Source: Prochlorococcus sp. AG-432-D11 (GTDB lineage Bacteria > Cyanobacteriota > Cyanobacteriia > PCC-6307 > Cyanobiaceae). From it: a stretch of DNA of 44,079 nucleotides. The position numbers were made by a program, and so were the translations under genes. The notes under the pieces are model-generated. The model was given only the letters and a program-made list of their open reading frames with translations. It had not been told where the DNA came from and searched no databases. How positions within the stretch are numbered: position 1 is the first letter of the stretch; each line of letters starts with the position of its first letter. The DNA is taken from contig QCOP01000006.1 of the NCBI GenBank assembly GCA_003212885.1, positions 1 through 44,079 of the forward strand, in the 5' to 3' direction. Below, in pieces: positions 1 to 8,852 of this stretch.

Positions 1-145
1 TACTTCTTTAGCTTCAGAAGTTTTTTCTGTGTCTTTTACTTCTGATTTAGCTTCTACTTCTTTAGCTTCAGAAGTTTTTTCTGTGTCTTTTACTTCTGAT
101 TTAGCTTCTACTTCTTTAGCTTCAGAAGTTTTTTCTGTGTCTTTT
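1..145 (-). repeat. 54-bp tandem repeat in the 3' part of rpsF
   Basis: Two identical 54-base units (1-54 and 55-108) are followed by a third copy that stays identical to about base 145 and then diverges. The unit is a multiple of three and is in frame with rpsF, so it encodes an 18-residue repeat, [18 protein letters not shown]. Further copies may lie beyond base 1. The identity between copies at the DNA level suggests recent duplication or ongoing length change. Confidence 0.95.
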
Positions 146-474
146 TCAGTTGCTTTTGGAGCACGTTTAGTTGGTAGTGGTCCAGTTTGAATGACGGTTA
201 GATATCTAATGACATCTTCACTGAGCCTCATGGCTTTTTCTAGGATAGATATGTGCTGACCATTGCCTCTATGGCTGAGTTGAACATAGATACCTTCTTT
301 ATGCTTTTTGATTGGATAAGCCAGACGTCTTTTACCTCTCATTTGACTGTCTAGGATTTCAACTCCTTCTTTTTCAAGAATTTCGTTGTATTTTTTAAGA
401 TGACTGTCAACCTCTTCTTCCGGGATGTCCGGACGGAGGATATACATTGTTTCGTAATAGCTTGGATTGGTCAT
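1..474 (-). CDS. rpsF: 30S ribosomal protein S6, partial (C-terminus off the left edge)
   Basis: Small-subunit ribosomal protein S6, which binds 16S rRNA together with S18 in the platform of the 30S subunit. Translated from the ATG at 474, the protein begins [20 protein letters not shown] and continues with the typical S6 beta strand around [10 protein letters not shown] and the segment [10 protein letters not shown], so the core fold ends near residue 100. It is followed by a Lys/Glu/Ser/Thr-rich tail that holds an 18-residue tandem repeat and is still open at base 1. At least 158 codons are visible, against roughly 95-135 in most bacteria. No clear Shine-Dalgarno site precedes the start. 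The gene lies downstream of aroE and the Tic20-like gene on the same strand but has a candidate promoter of its own. Identity is secure; the true C-terminus is outside the window. Confidence 0.95.
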   Translation of the reverse strand, partial: MTNPSYYETMYILRPDIPEEEVDSHLKKYNEILEKEGVEILDSQMRGKRRLAYPIKKHKEGIYVQLSHRGNGQHISILEKAMRLSEDVIRYLTVIQTGPLPTKRAPKATEKDTEKTSEAKEVEAKSEVKDTEKTSEAKEVEAKSEVKDTEKTSEAKEV

Positions 475-530
475 TCTGTTTCCGACTAGGGCTTGTGGCT
501 CAAATCAATTGATTGAGCGGCGGAACTTCT

Positions 531-559
531 ACAATATACTTTTATGGCTTTTTCATCAA
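531..559 (-). promoter_or_regulatory. candidate sigma-70-type promoter for rpsF
   Basis: Read on the minus strand, TTGATG (554-559) and TATTGT (531-536) are separated by 17 bases and lie about 57 bases upstream of the rpsF start codon. Both hexamers are fair matches to -35 and -10 elements. Such matches are common in AT-rich DNA, so this is only a candidate. It would allow rpsF to be transcribed apart from the upstream Tic20-like gene. Confidence 0.35.
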
Positions 560-595
560 ATTTGTATTTTTACTGCTTCTGTCACTAACGGTAGA

Positions 596-1018
596 TCAGC
601 CTCTTCTCCTTGAAGAGTTTTTATTGAGCAAAAAAAGTATTATGGTTAAGACAAAAATCCATATTGTATTACAAATTGTTGTGTATAAAAACAGAATACC
701 AAGTGGTTGAATAATTATTTTTATTAAATAACTTAAAATAATTAAAATAATATTTATTAAAATTGATTGTAGTGCATTGAATCTCAGAAAGTATGCAATC
801 TTATCATTTCTAATAATTCCAAAAAAGATCAAGATAAAAAGTAAAATACTACCAAAAGGGAGACCTCTTTGAATTAGTATAATGGGCAAGGATGGTATTA
901 CTAATGTTTCAAGTATTGGAAATTGTATAATTAAATCACTTCCTAAAGGAAATGCATCAGACCAAGGTAGCATATAAAAAACCAGACTAAGTAATCTTTG
1001 CCAAATAGGAATAGTCAT
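596..1018 (-). CDS. Tic20-like integral membrane protein
   Basis: A 140-residue, very hydrophobic protein with about four predicted membrane spans. The N-terminal signature (IPIWQRLLSLVFYMLPWSDA) and the later FLRFNALQSILINI segment resemble the cyanobacterial Tic20/Ycf60 family, relatives of the chloroplast inner-envelope translocon subunit. The role of the family in cyanobacteria is not settled; a membrane protein-insertion or transport function is an inference from plastids. The C-terminus is short and ends in a basic stretch (NKNSSRRRG). It sits 23 bases downstream of aroE on the same strand, so the two are probably co-transcribed. No good ribosome-binding site is seen before the ATG at 1018. 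Family assignment is fairly sure, function is not. Confidence 0.8.
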   Translation of the reverse strand: MTIPIWQRLLSLVFYMLPWSDAFPLGSDLIIQFPILETLVIPSLPIILIQRGLPFGSILLFILIFFGIIRNDKIAYFLRFNALQSILINIILIILSYLIKIIIQPLGILFLYTTICNTIWIFVLTIILFLLNKNSSRRRG

Positions 1019-1041
1019 TTTTTTTCTTTATTATATGTCCT

Positions 1042-1950
1042 TTATAACATAAATTTTTCTGCAGCTTGCCTCATTTGATTAATAGGGATGTCTTCAATTT
1101 GTGTCCATAGTTTTAGGGATTCAGCGCCTTGATGGATTAGCATTTCTAATCCATCAATACAACAGCATCCAGCTCTTTGCCCTAGTTTTAGCCAATTGGT
1201 TGGTCTTGGAGTGTATATCAAGTCATAAAGTATTGTTTTTTGATTTAGACTTGCCCAGACATTTTCTCCATAGGGTATTGCGTTATATGTTTTATTTTTT
1301 GAGAGCATATTTTTCATTCCTACAGGTGTTGTATTTATTATTAAATTAGCATTATTGATATGCTCTTTAATGTTGTATTCATTTACTATTATTCCTTTTA
1401 TATCACTTTTTGTTGATTTAGTGTTCACATCCTTAAGAAAGGTATTGAGACTATTTTTCTTTCTACTTGATATAGTAATTTGATTGAAATTGAGCTTTCT
1501 TAGCCCAGTTAAAACTGCTTTTGCACTTCCTCCACATCCAAGTATTAAAGCATTTTCTTTATTCAAAGTTCCTAGTTTCTTTAATGGAGCAAGAAAACCT
1601 TCAATATCAGTATTTGCACCCAACCAATCTATATTTTTATGTGGTATTAAAGTGTTAATTGCACCTATTTCGTTTGCTTCTTTGGTAATATCAGAACAAT
1701 ATGTATGAGCTAAAGTTTTATGTGGAATAGTGATGTTTAAGCCTTTACAATCTATTTGTCTAAGCATTTTGATTGTGTTTTTTAAATTTTCAGATTTACA
1801 CGGTAAGGCTAAATAACACCAGTTTAACCCAAGCTCTCTTATAGCCACATTTTGTATGACTGGTGATAGCGAATGATTAACAGGATCACCTAATAATCCA
1901 ATCAGACTTGTTTGTCCATTTATCCACAGGTTTTGTAGTTCAGAGTTCAT
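1042..1950 (-). CDS. aroE: shikimate dehydrogenase
   Basis: NADP-dependent reduction of 3-dehydroshikimate to shikimate, the fourth step of the chorismate pathway, in the cytoplasm. The 302-residue product has the substrate-binding SLSP motif (GDPVNHSLSP, residues 21-30), the catalytic lysine in NITIPHKT (Lys78) and the matching aspartate in GANTDIEGF (Asp115). A Rossmann glycine-rich segment (LILGCGGSAKAVL) follows near residues 135-147. Length is slightly above the usual 270-290. It diverges from dnaK across 97 bases and precedes the Tic20-like gene and rpsF. Start ATG at 1950 fits the family N-terminus. No missing catalytic residue. Confidence 0.95.
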   Translation of the reverse strand: MNSELQNLWINGQTSLIGLLGDPVNHSLSPVIQNVAIRELGLNWCYLALPCKSENLKNTIKMLRQIDCKGLNITIPHKTLAHTYCSDITKEANEIGAINTLIPHKNIDWLGANTDIEGFLAPLKKLGTLNKENALILGCGGSAKAVLTGLRKLNFNQITISSRKKNSLNTFLKDVNTKSTKSDIKGIIVNEYNIKEHINNANLIINTTPVGMKNMLSKNKTYNAIPYGENVWASLNQKTILYDLIYTPRPTNWLKLGQRAGCCCIDGLEMLIHQGAESLKLWTQIEDIPINQMRQAAEKFML

Positions 1951-2047
1951 TTTTGTTTTAGCTGTTCGGGAACCACACCTCGCCTCTATGACTGTTTTTT
2001 AACGAGGATGAGCCTATTAAACAAGGAATCATTAGGAGCTATTTCCA

Positions 2048-3949
2048 ATGGGGAAGGTTGTAGGAATTGATCTAGGAACCACTAATAGTTGTGTTGCAGT
2101 AATGGAAGGTGGTAAGCCTACAGTAATTGCAAACGCAGAAGGATTTCGTACAACGCCATCTGTTGTTGCGTATACAAAAAATCAAGATCAGCTGGTTGGT
2201 CAGATAGCAAAGAGACAGGCAGTTATGAATCCTGAAAATACTTTCTATTCTTCGAAGCGTTTTGTTGGTCGCAGAGTAGATGAGGTTAACGAGGAAGCAA
2301 AGGAAGTAAGTTATTCAGTCGAAAAATCTGGATCAAATGTCAAATTAAAATGTCCAGTTTTAGATAAGCAATTTTCACCGGAGGAAGTAAGTGCTCAAGT
2401 CCTAAGAAAATTGTCTGAGGATGCTGGAAAATATCTTGGTGAGAATATTTCACAAGCAGTTATTACTGTGCCTGCTTATTTTAATGATTCTCAAAGACAG
2501 GCTACAAAAGACGCTGGAAAGATAGCAGGTTTAGAAGTTTTAAGAATAATAAATGAGCCAACGGCTGCAGCTTTGGCTTATGGTCTCGATAAAAAAAGTA
2601 ATGAGCGTATTTTAGTTTTTGATTTAGGTGGAGGAACTTTTGATGTTTCAGTTCTTGAGGTTGGTGATGGTGTATTTGAAGTTTTATCTACTTCTGGAGA
2701 TACCCATTTAGGAGGAGATGATTTTGATAAAGTTATTGTTGATCATTTGGCGTCAACTTTTAAATCTAATGAAGGTATTGATTTGCGTCAGGACAAACAG
2801 GCTTTACAACGTTTAACAGAAGCAGCTGAGAAAGCAAAAATAGAATTATCAAATGCCACTCAGAGTGAAATCAATCTTCCTTTTATTACTGCAACACCTG
2901 AAGGTCCCAAGCATTTAGACCTTACGCTTACAAGAGCTAAGTTTGAGGAATTAGCCTCTACCTTAATTGATCGTTGTCGTGTCCCAGTTGAGCAGGCTTT
3001 AAAAGATGCAAAGTTATCAACTGGTGAAATTGATGAAATCGTGATGGTTGGAGGTTCTACAAGAATGCCTTCGGTAAAAGAATTGGTTAAAAGAGTTACA
3101 GGAAAAGATCCTAATCAAACTGTTAATCCTGACGAAGTAGTAGCTGTTGGTGCTGCTATACAAGGAGGTGTTCTTGCAGGAGAAGTAAAAGATATTTTGC
3201 TTTTAGATGTTACGCCTCTCTCTTTAGGCGTAGAGACTTTGGGCGGCGTAATGACAAAAATGATTAATCGAAATACAACTGTTCCAACAAAAAAAGCCGA
3301 AACATATTCAACCGCTGTTGATGGACAAACAAATGTAGAAATTCATGTATTACAAGGCGAACGAGAGATGGCGTCAGATAATAAAAGTCTTGGTACTTTT
3401 CGATTAGATGGAATTCCTCCAGCACCAAGGGGAGTTCCACAGATCGAAGTAACATTTGATATCGATGCCAATGGTATTTTAAGTGTTACTGCGAAAGATA
3501 AAGGAAGTGGGAAAGAGCAAAGTATTTCTATTACTGGAGCTTCTACTCTTTCCGATAACGAAGTCGAAAAAATGGTTAAAGACGCAGAAGTAAATGCATC
3601 TGCTGATAAAGAAAAAAGAGAGAGGATTGATATTAAAAATCAAGCTGAAACGCTTGTTTATCAAACAGAAAAACAATTGAATGAACTTGGAGATAAGGTT
3701 GATGCAGTTGCAAAGTCTAAAGTCGAAGAAAAAAGAGCTAGTTTAAAAGAAGCAACTGAGCGCGATGATTTTGAAACAATGAAAAAATTAGTTGAAGAAT
3801 TACAGCAGGAATTATATACATTGGGTGCTTCTGTTTATCAACAAGCTGGTGCTCCAGGACAAAATCCAGAGAATGGATCTGAGCCTGAAACTAAATCTAG
3901 TGAGGATGGAGATGATGTTATTGATGCTGAATTTACGGAAACTAAATAA
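2048..3949 (+). CDS. dnaK: Hsp70 chaperone DnaK (DnaK2-type)
   Basis: ATP-dependent Hsp70 chaperone that works with DnaJ and GrpE. The 633-residue protein has the nucleotide-binding signatures GIDLGTTNS (residue 6 on), [13 protein letters not shown] and [13 protein letters not shown], the interdomain linker [11 protein letters not shown], a substrate-binding beta domain, a helical lid and an acidic tail ending [12 protein letters not shown]. Cyanobacteria carry several dnaK paralogues; the length and the tail fit the heat-inducible DnaK2 group best, but that is an inference. A Shine-Dalgarno AGGAG at 2034-2038 lies 9 bases before the ATG. No CIRCE element (TTAGCACTC/GAGTGCTAA) is visible in the 97-base upstream gap. 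No grpE or dnaJ is adjacent. It converges with the oxidase gene, with 4 bases between stop codons. Confidence 0.96.
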   Translation: MGKVVGIDLGTTNSCVAVMEGGKPTVIANAEGFRTTPSVVAYTKNQDQLVGQIAKRQAVMNPENTFYSSKRFVGRRVDEVNEEAKEVSYSVEKSGSNVKLKCPVLDKQFSPEEVSAQVLRKLSEDAGKYLGENISQAVITVPAYFNDSQRQATKDAGKIAGLEVLRIINEPTAAALAYGLDKKSNERILVFDLGGGTFDVSVLEVGDGVFEVLSTSGDTHLGGDDFDKVIVDHLASTFKSNEGIDLRQDKQALQRLTEAAEKAKIELSNATQSEINLPFITATPEGPKHLDLTLTRAKFEELASTLIDRCRVPVEQALKDAKLSTGEIDEIVMVGGSTRMPSVKELVKRVTGKDPNQTVNPDEVVAVGAAIQGGVLAGEVKDILLLDVTPLSLGVETLGGVMTKMINRNTTVPTKKAETYSTAVDGQTNVEIHVLQGEREMASDNKSLGTFRLDGIPPAPRGVPQIEVTFDIDANGILSVTAKDKGSGKEQSISITGASTLSDNEVEKMVKDAEVNASADKEKRERIDIKNQAETLVYQTEKQLNELGDKVDAVAKSKVEEKRASLKEATERDDFETMKKLVEELQQELYTLGASVYQQAGAPGQNPENGSEPETKSSEDGDDVIDAEFTETK

Positions 3950-3971
3950 ATTTTTATTGATGAAATTTATT
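3945..3971. terminator. candidate bidirectional terminator between dnaK and the oxidase gene
   Basis: A perfect 9-bp inverted repeat (3945-3953 with 3963-3971, 9-base loop) overlaps the stop codons of both convergent genes. The stem is made only of A and T, so the hairpin is weak, and neither side is followed by a long clean T run. The position between two converging genes is the main argument for a terminator. Confidence 0.3.
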
Positions 3972-5066
3972 TATTTCTAAACTTACCCATTCAGCACAAG
4001 CTGGAGATAATAATACTCCGTTTCTATAATGAGCTGTGTTAATAATTAATCCTTTTTCTATACTTTTTAATATTGGTGCTGGTTCATTTATAGGTTTTGC
4101 CCTATGTCCATACCATTTTTCTTTGATGAGATAATTTTGCATCCATTCAGCTTTCTCTCTTATGGTTTCTAGCATTTGATGCAAGTATTTTTTATCCGGA
4201 CTTAATTCATTTTCTAATGTTGCTCCTATTAATAGAGAATCAGGTTGCTCTGGAATTAAATTAATGCCTTTAATGTTTACAATTGCTGGCCATCCGCTAA
4301 AGTTGACTTGGCTATTTTTAAATTTTAATTTTATTGCTTGGCCTAGAATTTTTGTCAGTGGTAACTTGTAATTTAATTGTTGAAGAAGTCTTTCGCTTTC
4401 TGCTGCAGCACATATGATCACGATATGACTATTAATAGCTTTCCCATCCTCTAGTATTACTGACCAAATCCTCGTGTTGTCATTAATTCTTTTTATATAC
4501 TTGACTTTACTAGTAATTATATTGACATTTAATGATTTTAATTTTAAAAATAGAGAATCTATCAGTTTTAGTGAATTTATTTGACCATCATTGTAAGAAA
4601 TTAATCCACCATATTTGTTTTTTATCCATATAGGTAATGATTGATAATTGTCGGGAAGAAAGTCAATCCCTAAATATTTTTTCTGTTTAATTAGATTTTC
4701 CATTTTTATCATTTCCTCTTTTGATGATGCAATTTTTACTAATGGAGTATTCACAATTATTGGTAATTCTTCTGTGCTAAGACTTTTGATCAATTCCGGC
4801 CAAATTTCCATGCTCCGCTTTCTTAATTCCCAACTACGCCCTTTATGTCTCGTAAAGATATTCCCCATTAATACTCCTAATGAAGCTGTGCTGCCTGTAC
4901 GATGCTCAGAATTCTTAGCAATATTGCTGTTATTTTGATCAACGATAGTGATTTGATAACCTAACGAAGCTAAGTGCAACGCTGTGCTGGCACCTACTAC
5001 TCCACCTCCAATTACTGTTATATCTTTAATCACTGCTTCTTTCTTGGTATTCCTAAGAATAGGCAT
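3954..5066 (-). CDS. FAD-dependent oxidoreductase, glycine/D-amino acid oxidase (DAO) family
   Basis: A 370-residue flavoprotein of the DAO fold (the family of glycine oxidase ThiO, D-amino acid oxidase and sarcosine oxidase). The dinucleotide-binding motif VIGGGVVGASTALHLASLGY lies at about residues 19-38, followed by an acidic residue (VDQ) at the end of the second strand. The C-terminal segment around NTAHYRNGVLLSPACAEW matches the conserved FAD-contacting end of the family. The substrate cannot be read from sequence. It diverges from purU across only 36 bases and converges with dnaK. A role in glycine or D-amino acid oxidation is possible, and the purU neighbour hints at one-carbon or glycine metabolism, but that is inference. 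Confidence 0.8.
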   Translation of the reverse strand: MPILRNTKKEAVIKDITVIGGGVVGASTALHLASLGYQITIVDQNNSNIAKNSEHRTGSTASLGVLMGNIFTRHKGRSWELRKRSMEIWPELIKSLSTEELPIIVNTPLVKIASSKEEMIKMENLIKQKKYLGIDFLPDNYQSLPIWIKNKYGGLISYNDGQINSLKLIDSLFLKLKSLNVNIITSKVKYIKRINDNTRIWSVILEDGKAINSHIVIICAAAESERLLQQLNYKLPLTKILGQAIKLKFKNSQVNFSGWPAIVNIKGINLIPEQPDSLLIGATLENELSPDKKYLHQMLETIREKAEWMQNYLIKEKWYGHRAKPINEPAPILKSIEKGLIINTAHYRNGVLLSPACAEWVSLEINKFHQ

Positions 5067-5102
5067 TAGCTTTTTTATACATTGTTTTTTTAAGAGAACT
5101 CT

Positions 5103-5951
5103 TTGAATACTTCATCTGCAATTTTGAGATTCATTTGTCCTGATCGACCAGGCTTAGTAAGTAAGCTTTCTACTTGGGTTTCTAGCAATCAAGGCAATAT
5201 TAGGCATGCAGATCATCATACGGATGAAAGAGCTGGTTTATTCCTTAGCAGGATCGAGTGGGATTTAGAAGGATTTCAATTAAGGCGAGATGATATAAAT
5301 TATTCTATTCAAAAAGTAGCAAAGGTTTTAGCTGGAACAGCAAAGTTAAATTTCTCTGATGAATTACCTAAAGTTGCTATATTCGTCAGTAAGCAGAGCC
5401 ATTGTTTGTTAGATCTATTATGGCGTGTTGAAAGTGGTGAATTGCAAATGGAGGTCCCATTAATTATTTCTAATCATCAAGATTTGAAGCGCATAGCTGA
5501 TCAATTTAATGTAGAGTTTAAATATGTGCCTGTTGTAAATAAAGAGATCTCAGAAAAAATAATTATGAAACATTTGTCTGATTATAATATAGAGATAATT
5601 GTTTTAGCAAAATATATGCAAATTATTAGTGCAAATTTTCTTGATAAATTTTCAGACATCATTAATATTCATCATTCATTTTTACCGGCTTTTAAAGGGG
5701 CAAAGCCTTATCATCAGGCTTGGGAAAGAGGAGTTAAGTTGATTGGTGCAACAGCTCATTATGTCAGTGAAGATCTTGACAATGGACCGATTATTGAACA
5801 GACAATTGAGCAAATTAGTCATCGTGATAATGTAGATGATTTGATTCGCAAAGGCCGTGATACTGAGCGCATTGCATTGGCAAGGGCTTTGAGATTGCAT
5901 TTGTGTAGACAAGTAATTGTTTATGAAGGGCGAACAGTTGTTTTTGCATGA
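5103..5951 (+). CDS. purU: formyltetrahydrofolate deformylase
   Basis: Hydrolyses 10-formyl-tetrahydrofolate to formate and tetrahydrofolate, balancing the folate one-carbon pool. The 282-residue protein has an N-terminal ACT domain (starting FICPDRPGLVS, residues 10-20) and a C-terminal formyltransferase domain. The catalytic Asn, His and Asp of that fold are visible in INIHHSFLPAFKGAKPYHQ (Asn188, His190) and SEDLDNGPIIE (Asp226). The start codon is TTG at 5103; the ORF holds no ATG near the family start, and a weak AAGAGA lies 5 bases upstream. The stop overlaps the next gene (ATGA, 5948-5951), which implies translational coupling. It diverges from the oxidase gene. Confidence 0.93.
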   Translation: MNTSSAILRFICPDRPGLVSKLSTWVSSNQGNIRHADHHTDERAGLFLSRIEWDLEGFQLRRDDINYSIQKVAKVLAGTAKLNFSDELPKVAIFVSKQSHCLLDLLWRVESGELQMEVPLIISNHQDLKRIADQFNVEFKYVPVVNKEISEKIIMKHLSDYNIEIIVLAKYMQIISANFLDKFSDIINIHHSFLPAFKGAKPYHQAWERGVKLIGATAHYVSEDLDNGPIIEQTIEQISHRDNVDDLIRKGRDTERIALARALRLHLCRQVIVYEGRTVVFA

Positions 5952-7219
5952 AACTAATTGCATTTTTAGAAGAGAGCAATCCTTCAAAAACTAATATTAA
6001 AGGATGGATTTTTTTTCAATTCGGATTATTATTTCTTGCTTCAAGTGCATTTATTTCTTGTCTATTTTTTATTACCTCAATGTGTTATAGATCTTCAAAA
6101 AAATCTATAACATATTTGCAGGATTCGTGGAATCTGCCTTTTTTAATAGCTGGTTCCCTAATGATAATAGGATGTTTACAAGCTTATAGTGGTCATTTAG
6201 CTTGGTTGGGGTTAGTAAATTGGATACCTTTTTTTTGGTGTTTTTGGTCTTTCCAGCAGTATCTTTTGTCGTCACAGGCAAGACGAAAATGTGGCTTGTT
6301 ACTTTTAGTAGGTACATTGCCCGTAATAATTACCGGGTTTGGTCAACTTTGGTTTGACTGGCGAGGACCATGGCAGATTTTGAATGGATTGGTTATTTGG
6401 TTTATTGATCCTTTAGGAAATCCTCTTGGACGCTTATCAGGTTTATTTGATTATGCAAATATAGCTGGAGCTTGGTTATCTATAATTTGGCCATTCTCTT
6501 TAGCTACTCTTTTTCAACAAAATATTCGTAAACAAGATCGAATTAGCGCTCTGATTTTTTCTATAGCTCTTGGCGTAGCATTATTTCTTACCAATTCAAG
6601 AAATGCTTGGGGAGGAATGTTTTTGGCTATTCCTCTTGTGTTAGGTCCTCTTCATTGGGGGTGGCTTTTACCATTATTGTTTATTTTATTTTTAGCTATT
6701 GCTTGTTCTGTGTTTTCTTGGGTACCTATAGGAATACAAATGTTTTTCCGCAAAATTGTACCTCAGGAAATTTGGGCTAGATTAATTGATTTGGAATTTG
6801 TCAATACTAGATCTGTTGAAACTACTAGATTATTTCAGTGGAGGGAGGCTATTCGTTTATTTTCTCAGAGACCTTTTTTAGGTTATGGAGCAGCAGCTTT
6901 TTCTGTTCTTTATCCCTTAAGGCATGGCATTTGGCATGGTCATGCTCATAATTTGCCTCTCGAGCTAGCTGTAGCCCATGGCTTCCCTGCTACTTTTTTA
7001 ATAGTGATTACGATTTTGCTGCTTTTAATACTTAGCCTAAAACGATGTATGTCTCACTATCACAATTATTTTGATCGAGCATGGTGGGCTTCTTCATTTG
7101 TTTTGGTTTTTTTACATGCTTCTGATATGCCTTTCTTTGATAGCAGAATAAATATTGCTGGATGGATACTTTTAGCGGGTTTAAGATGTATGATTTCTCC
7201 TAAGTTAAATGTTTTTTAG
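5948..7219 (+). CDS. IctB-like polytopic membrane protein (O-antigen ligase/polymerase superfamily)
   Basis: A 423-residue protein with about 10-12 hydrophobic membrane segments and the Wzy_C/O-antigen ligase signature near the C-terminal third: RLFQWREAIRLFSQRPFLGY, then a loop rich in histidine (HGIWHGHAHNLPLEL). This matches the cyanobacterial family named IctB, once proposed to move inorganic carbon. The superfamily otherwise consists of glycan ligases and polymerases, so transfer of a saccharide is at least as likely. Start ATG at 5948 overlaps the purU stop. The last 15 bases overlap the converging radical SAM gene. Family membership is sure, biochemical role is open. Confidence 0.8.
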   Translation: MKLIAFLEESNPSKTNIKGWIFFQFGLLFLASSAFISCLFFITSMCYRSSKKSITYLQDSWNLPFLIAGSLMIIGCLQAYSGHLAWLGLVNWIPFFWCFWSFQQYLLSSQARRKCGLLLLVGTLPVIITGFGQLWFDWRGPWQILNGLVIWFIDPLGNPLGRLSGLFDYANIAGAWLSIIWPFSLATLFQQNIRKQDRISALIFSIALGVALFLTNSRNAWGGMFLAIPLVLGPLHWGWLLPLLFILFLAIACSVFSWVPIGIQMFFRKIVPQEIWARLIDLEFVNTRSVETTRLFQWREAIRLFSQRPFLGYGAAAFSVLYPLRHGIWHGHAHNLPLELAVAHGFPATFLIVITILLLLILSLKRCMSHYHNYFDRAWWASSFVLVFLHASDMPFFDSRINIAGWILLAGLRCMISPKLNVF

Positions 7220-8764
7220 TTGTTTAAATGATTGTAAATTATGTAATTGTAGTTGTTTAGTGTTTAGAGGCCCATTGATATGTGACCATGGTAAAAATTT
7301 ATTTTGGTCCCATTCTTCATGTATTATCTCGTCCCATTTAGGTAACTTTATTTCTTCAGATACTAATTCATTTTCAATTTCTTTATAAGCTTTTTTCCAG
7401 TTTCCTAAACTATTATTAGACCCTCTCATACGAGCTATTACATGTGCTAGTCGCCTGTCACTTCTTGATATTAATGCTTGAATTACACTAGACCTATAGC
7501 TTTCAGGTCTAAATTGAATACCGTTTGGTTTCAGTTTCTTGGCTAGGTATTTTAGACGTTTGTCTGCGATATGACGTACGCCATGCCATTGAAATGGAGT
7601 TTGAGCTTTTGGGACGAATGTACTTACACCTAAAGTGATTCTAAGCCCTGCGCATTGTTTGTTTAGTTTTATGATTAAGTTTGCGGTTTTTTCAATGTCT
7701 ATGCTTTCTTCTGTTGGCAAGCCTACCATTCCATAAAGTTTCAGATTTTTTATTCCACCTTCTTTTGCATACCTAGCTGCATTATATATTTCTTCCTCAC
7801 TTAGCTTTTTATTAATTAGTTGTCTGATTCTTTCGCTGCCACTTTCAATTGCAATCGTTAGAGACTTGGCATTTCTTTTAGCTAAAATAGTTGCCATTTC
7901 TGAGTTTACTGTTGAGGCTCTTACAGAGCTAACACTTAGGCGAATATCATCAAATGAGTCTTTGTTTAACCAATTTAGCAATTCTGGGAATTCTGGATGT
8001 TGTGTTACTGATGCTCCAAGTAGACCAATCCGTTTGGTTACTTTAAGACCTTTTTCTACTGCGGGAATGAGCCCCTGAGTGAGGGATGATGTTCTAAAAG
8101 GAAGATTGAGATAACTTGCTAAGCAAAACCTGCACAACTCTGGGCAACTTCGAACAACTTCTACCATATGAATGTCTGGCCACGCAGCATCGGGCGTAAT
8201 GACGGATGAATGAGTGAGAGTATTGCCTGTATAAGTTTGCTTATTAAGAAAGTCGGGGATATTTTGATTATTTGTGTTTATAGATGTCAATTTCCCATCG
8301 GTTGAATAAATAGGACTATAAAAACTTGGAACATAGATTCCTGGTATTTGTGCAAGTGAGAGAAGCCTTTCGCGACGAGTATGACCTTTTGATTCTTTAA
8401 GACTGTCAATGAATTTAGGTATCAGGATTTCTCCATCTCCAAGCAGTACTACATCTAAAAATGGTGCAAATGGTTCAGGATTTGCAGTTAATACTTGTCC
8501 TCCTCCAAAAACAATAGGATCATCGTCTTTGCGTTGATCACTCCACAATGGAATTTTTTTCCTTTCTAAAAGATCTAATAAAATGGGACCATCTAATTCC
8601 CAGCTTAATGATATGCCAAATACATCACATTGTTTAGAAATCTTTTCTTCTTGATCAGTAAAGAGTCTGTGCACATTGACGTCGACTCGTTGTGCAAGCA
8701 TTGACCAAATTATTTGAAATCCAAGGCTTGTTATTCCAATTGCATATATATTTGGAAATGCCAA
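7205..8764 (-). CDS. B12-binding-domain radical SAM protein (5' end uncertain)
   Basis: A radical SAM enzyme with the [4Fe-4S] motif CPELCRFC (Cys207, Cys211, Cys214, CX3CX2C), preceded by a cobalamin-binding-like Rossmann domain (MAFPNIYAIGITSLGFQIIW, then DDPIVFGGG). A family SAM-binding segment follows (IAIESGSERIR), as does a downstream conserved region around LYGMVGLPTEE. The reaction is unknown. The only common-type start is a TTG at 8764, but the same frame stays open upstream to a stop at 8852-8854, and the product from TTG begins within what looks like the first strand of the B12-binding domain. The true start may be an unusual codon in 8765-8851. It lies downstream of the ClC gene and overlaps the IctB-like gene tail to tail. 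Confidence 0.8.
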   Translation of the reverse strand: MAFPNIYAIGITSLGFQIIWSMLAQRVDVNVHRLFTDQEEKISKQCDVFGISLSWELDGPILLDLLERKKIPLWSDQRKDDDPIVFGGGQVLTANPEPFAPFLDVVLLGDGEILIPKFIDSLKESKGHTRRERLLSLAQIPGIYVPSFYSPIYSTDGKLTSINTNNQNIPDFLNKQTYTGNTLTHSSVITPDAAWPDIHMVEVVRSCPELCRFCLASYLNLPFRTSSLTQGLIPAVEKGLKVTKRIGLLGASVTQHPEFPELLNWLNKDSFDDIRLSVSSVRASTVNSEMATILAKRNAKSLTIAIESGSERIRQLINKKLSEEEIYNAARYAKEGGIKNLKLYGMVGLPTEESIDIEKTANLIIKLNKQCAGLRITLGVSTFVPKAQTPFQWHGVRHIADKRLKYLAKKLKPNGIQFRPESYRSSVIQALISRSDRRLAHVIARMRGSNNSLGNWKKAYKEIENELVSEEIKLPKWDEIIHEEWDQNKFLPWSHINGPLNTKQLQLHNLQSFKQLKNI

Positions 8765-8852
8765 AATTATACTGAGAGAGTTGTTCTCAGGAATAGTTGG
8801 TTTAAATAAAAGAATTTCGTTTTTCAGGATTTAATTTTTGAGCATAGTGAGA

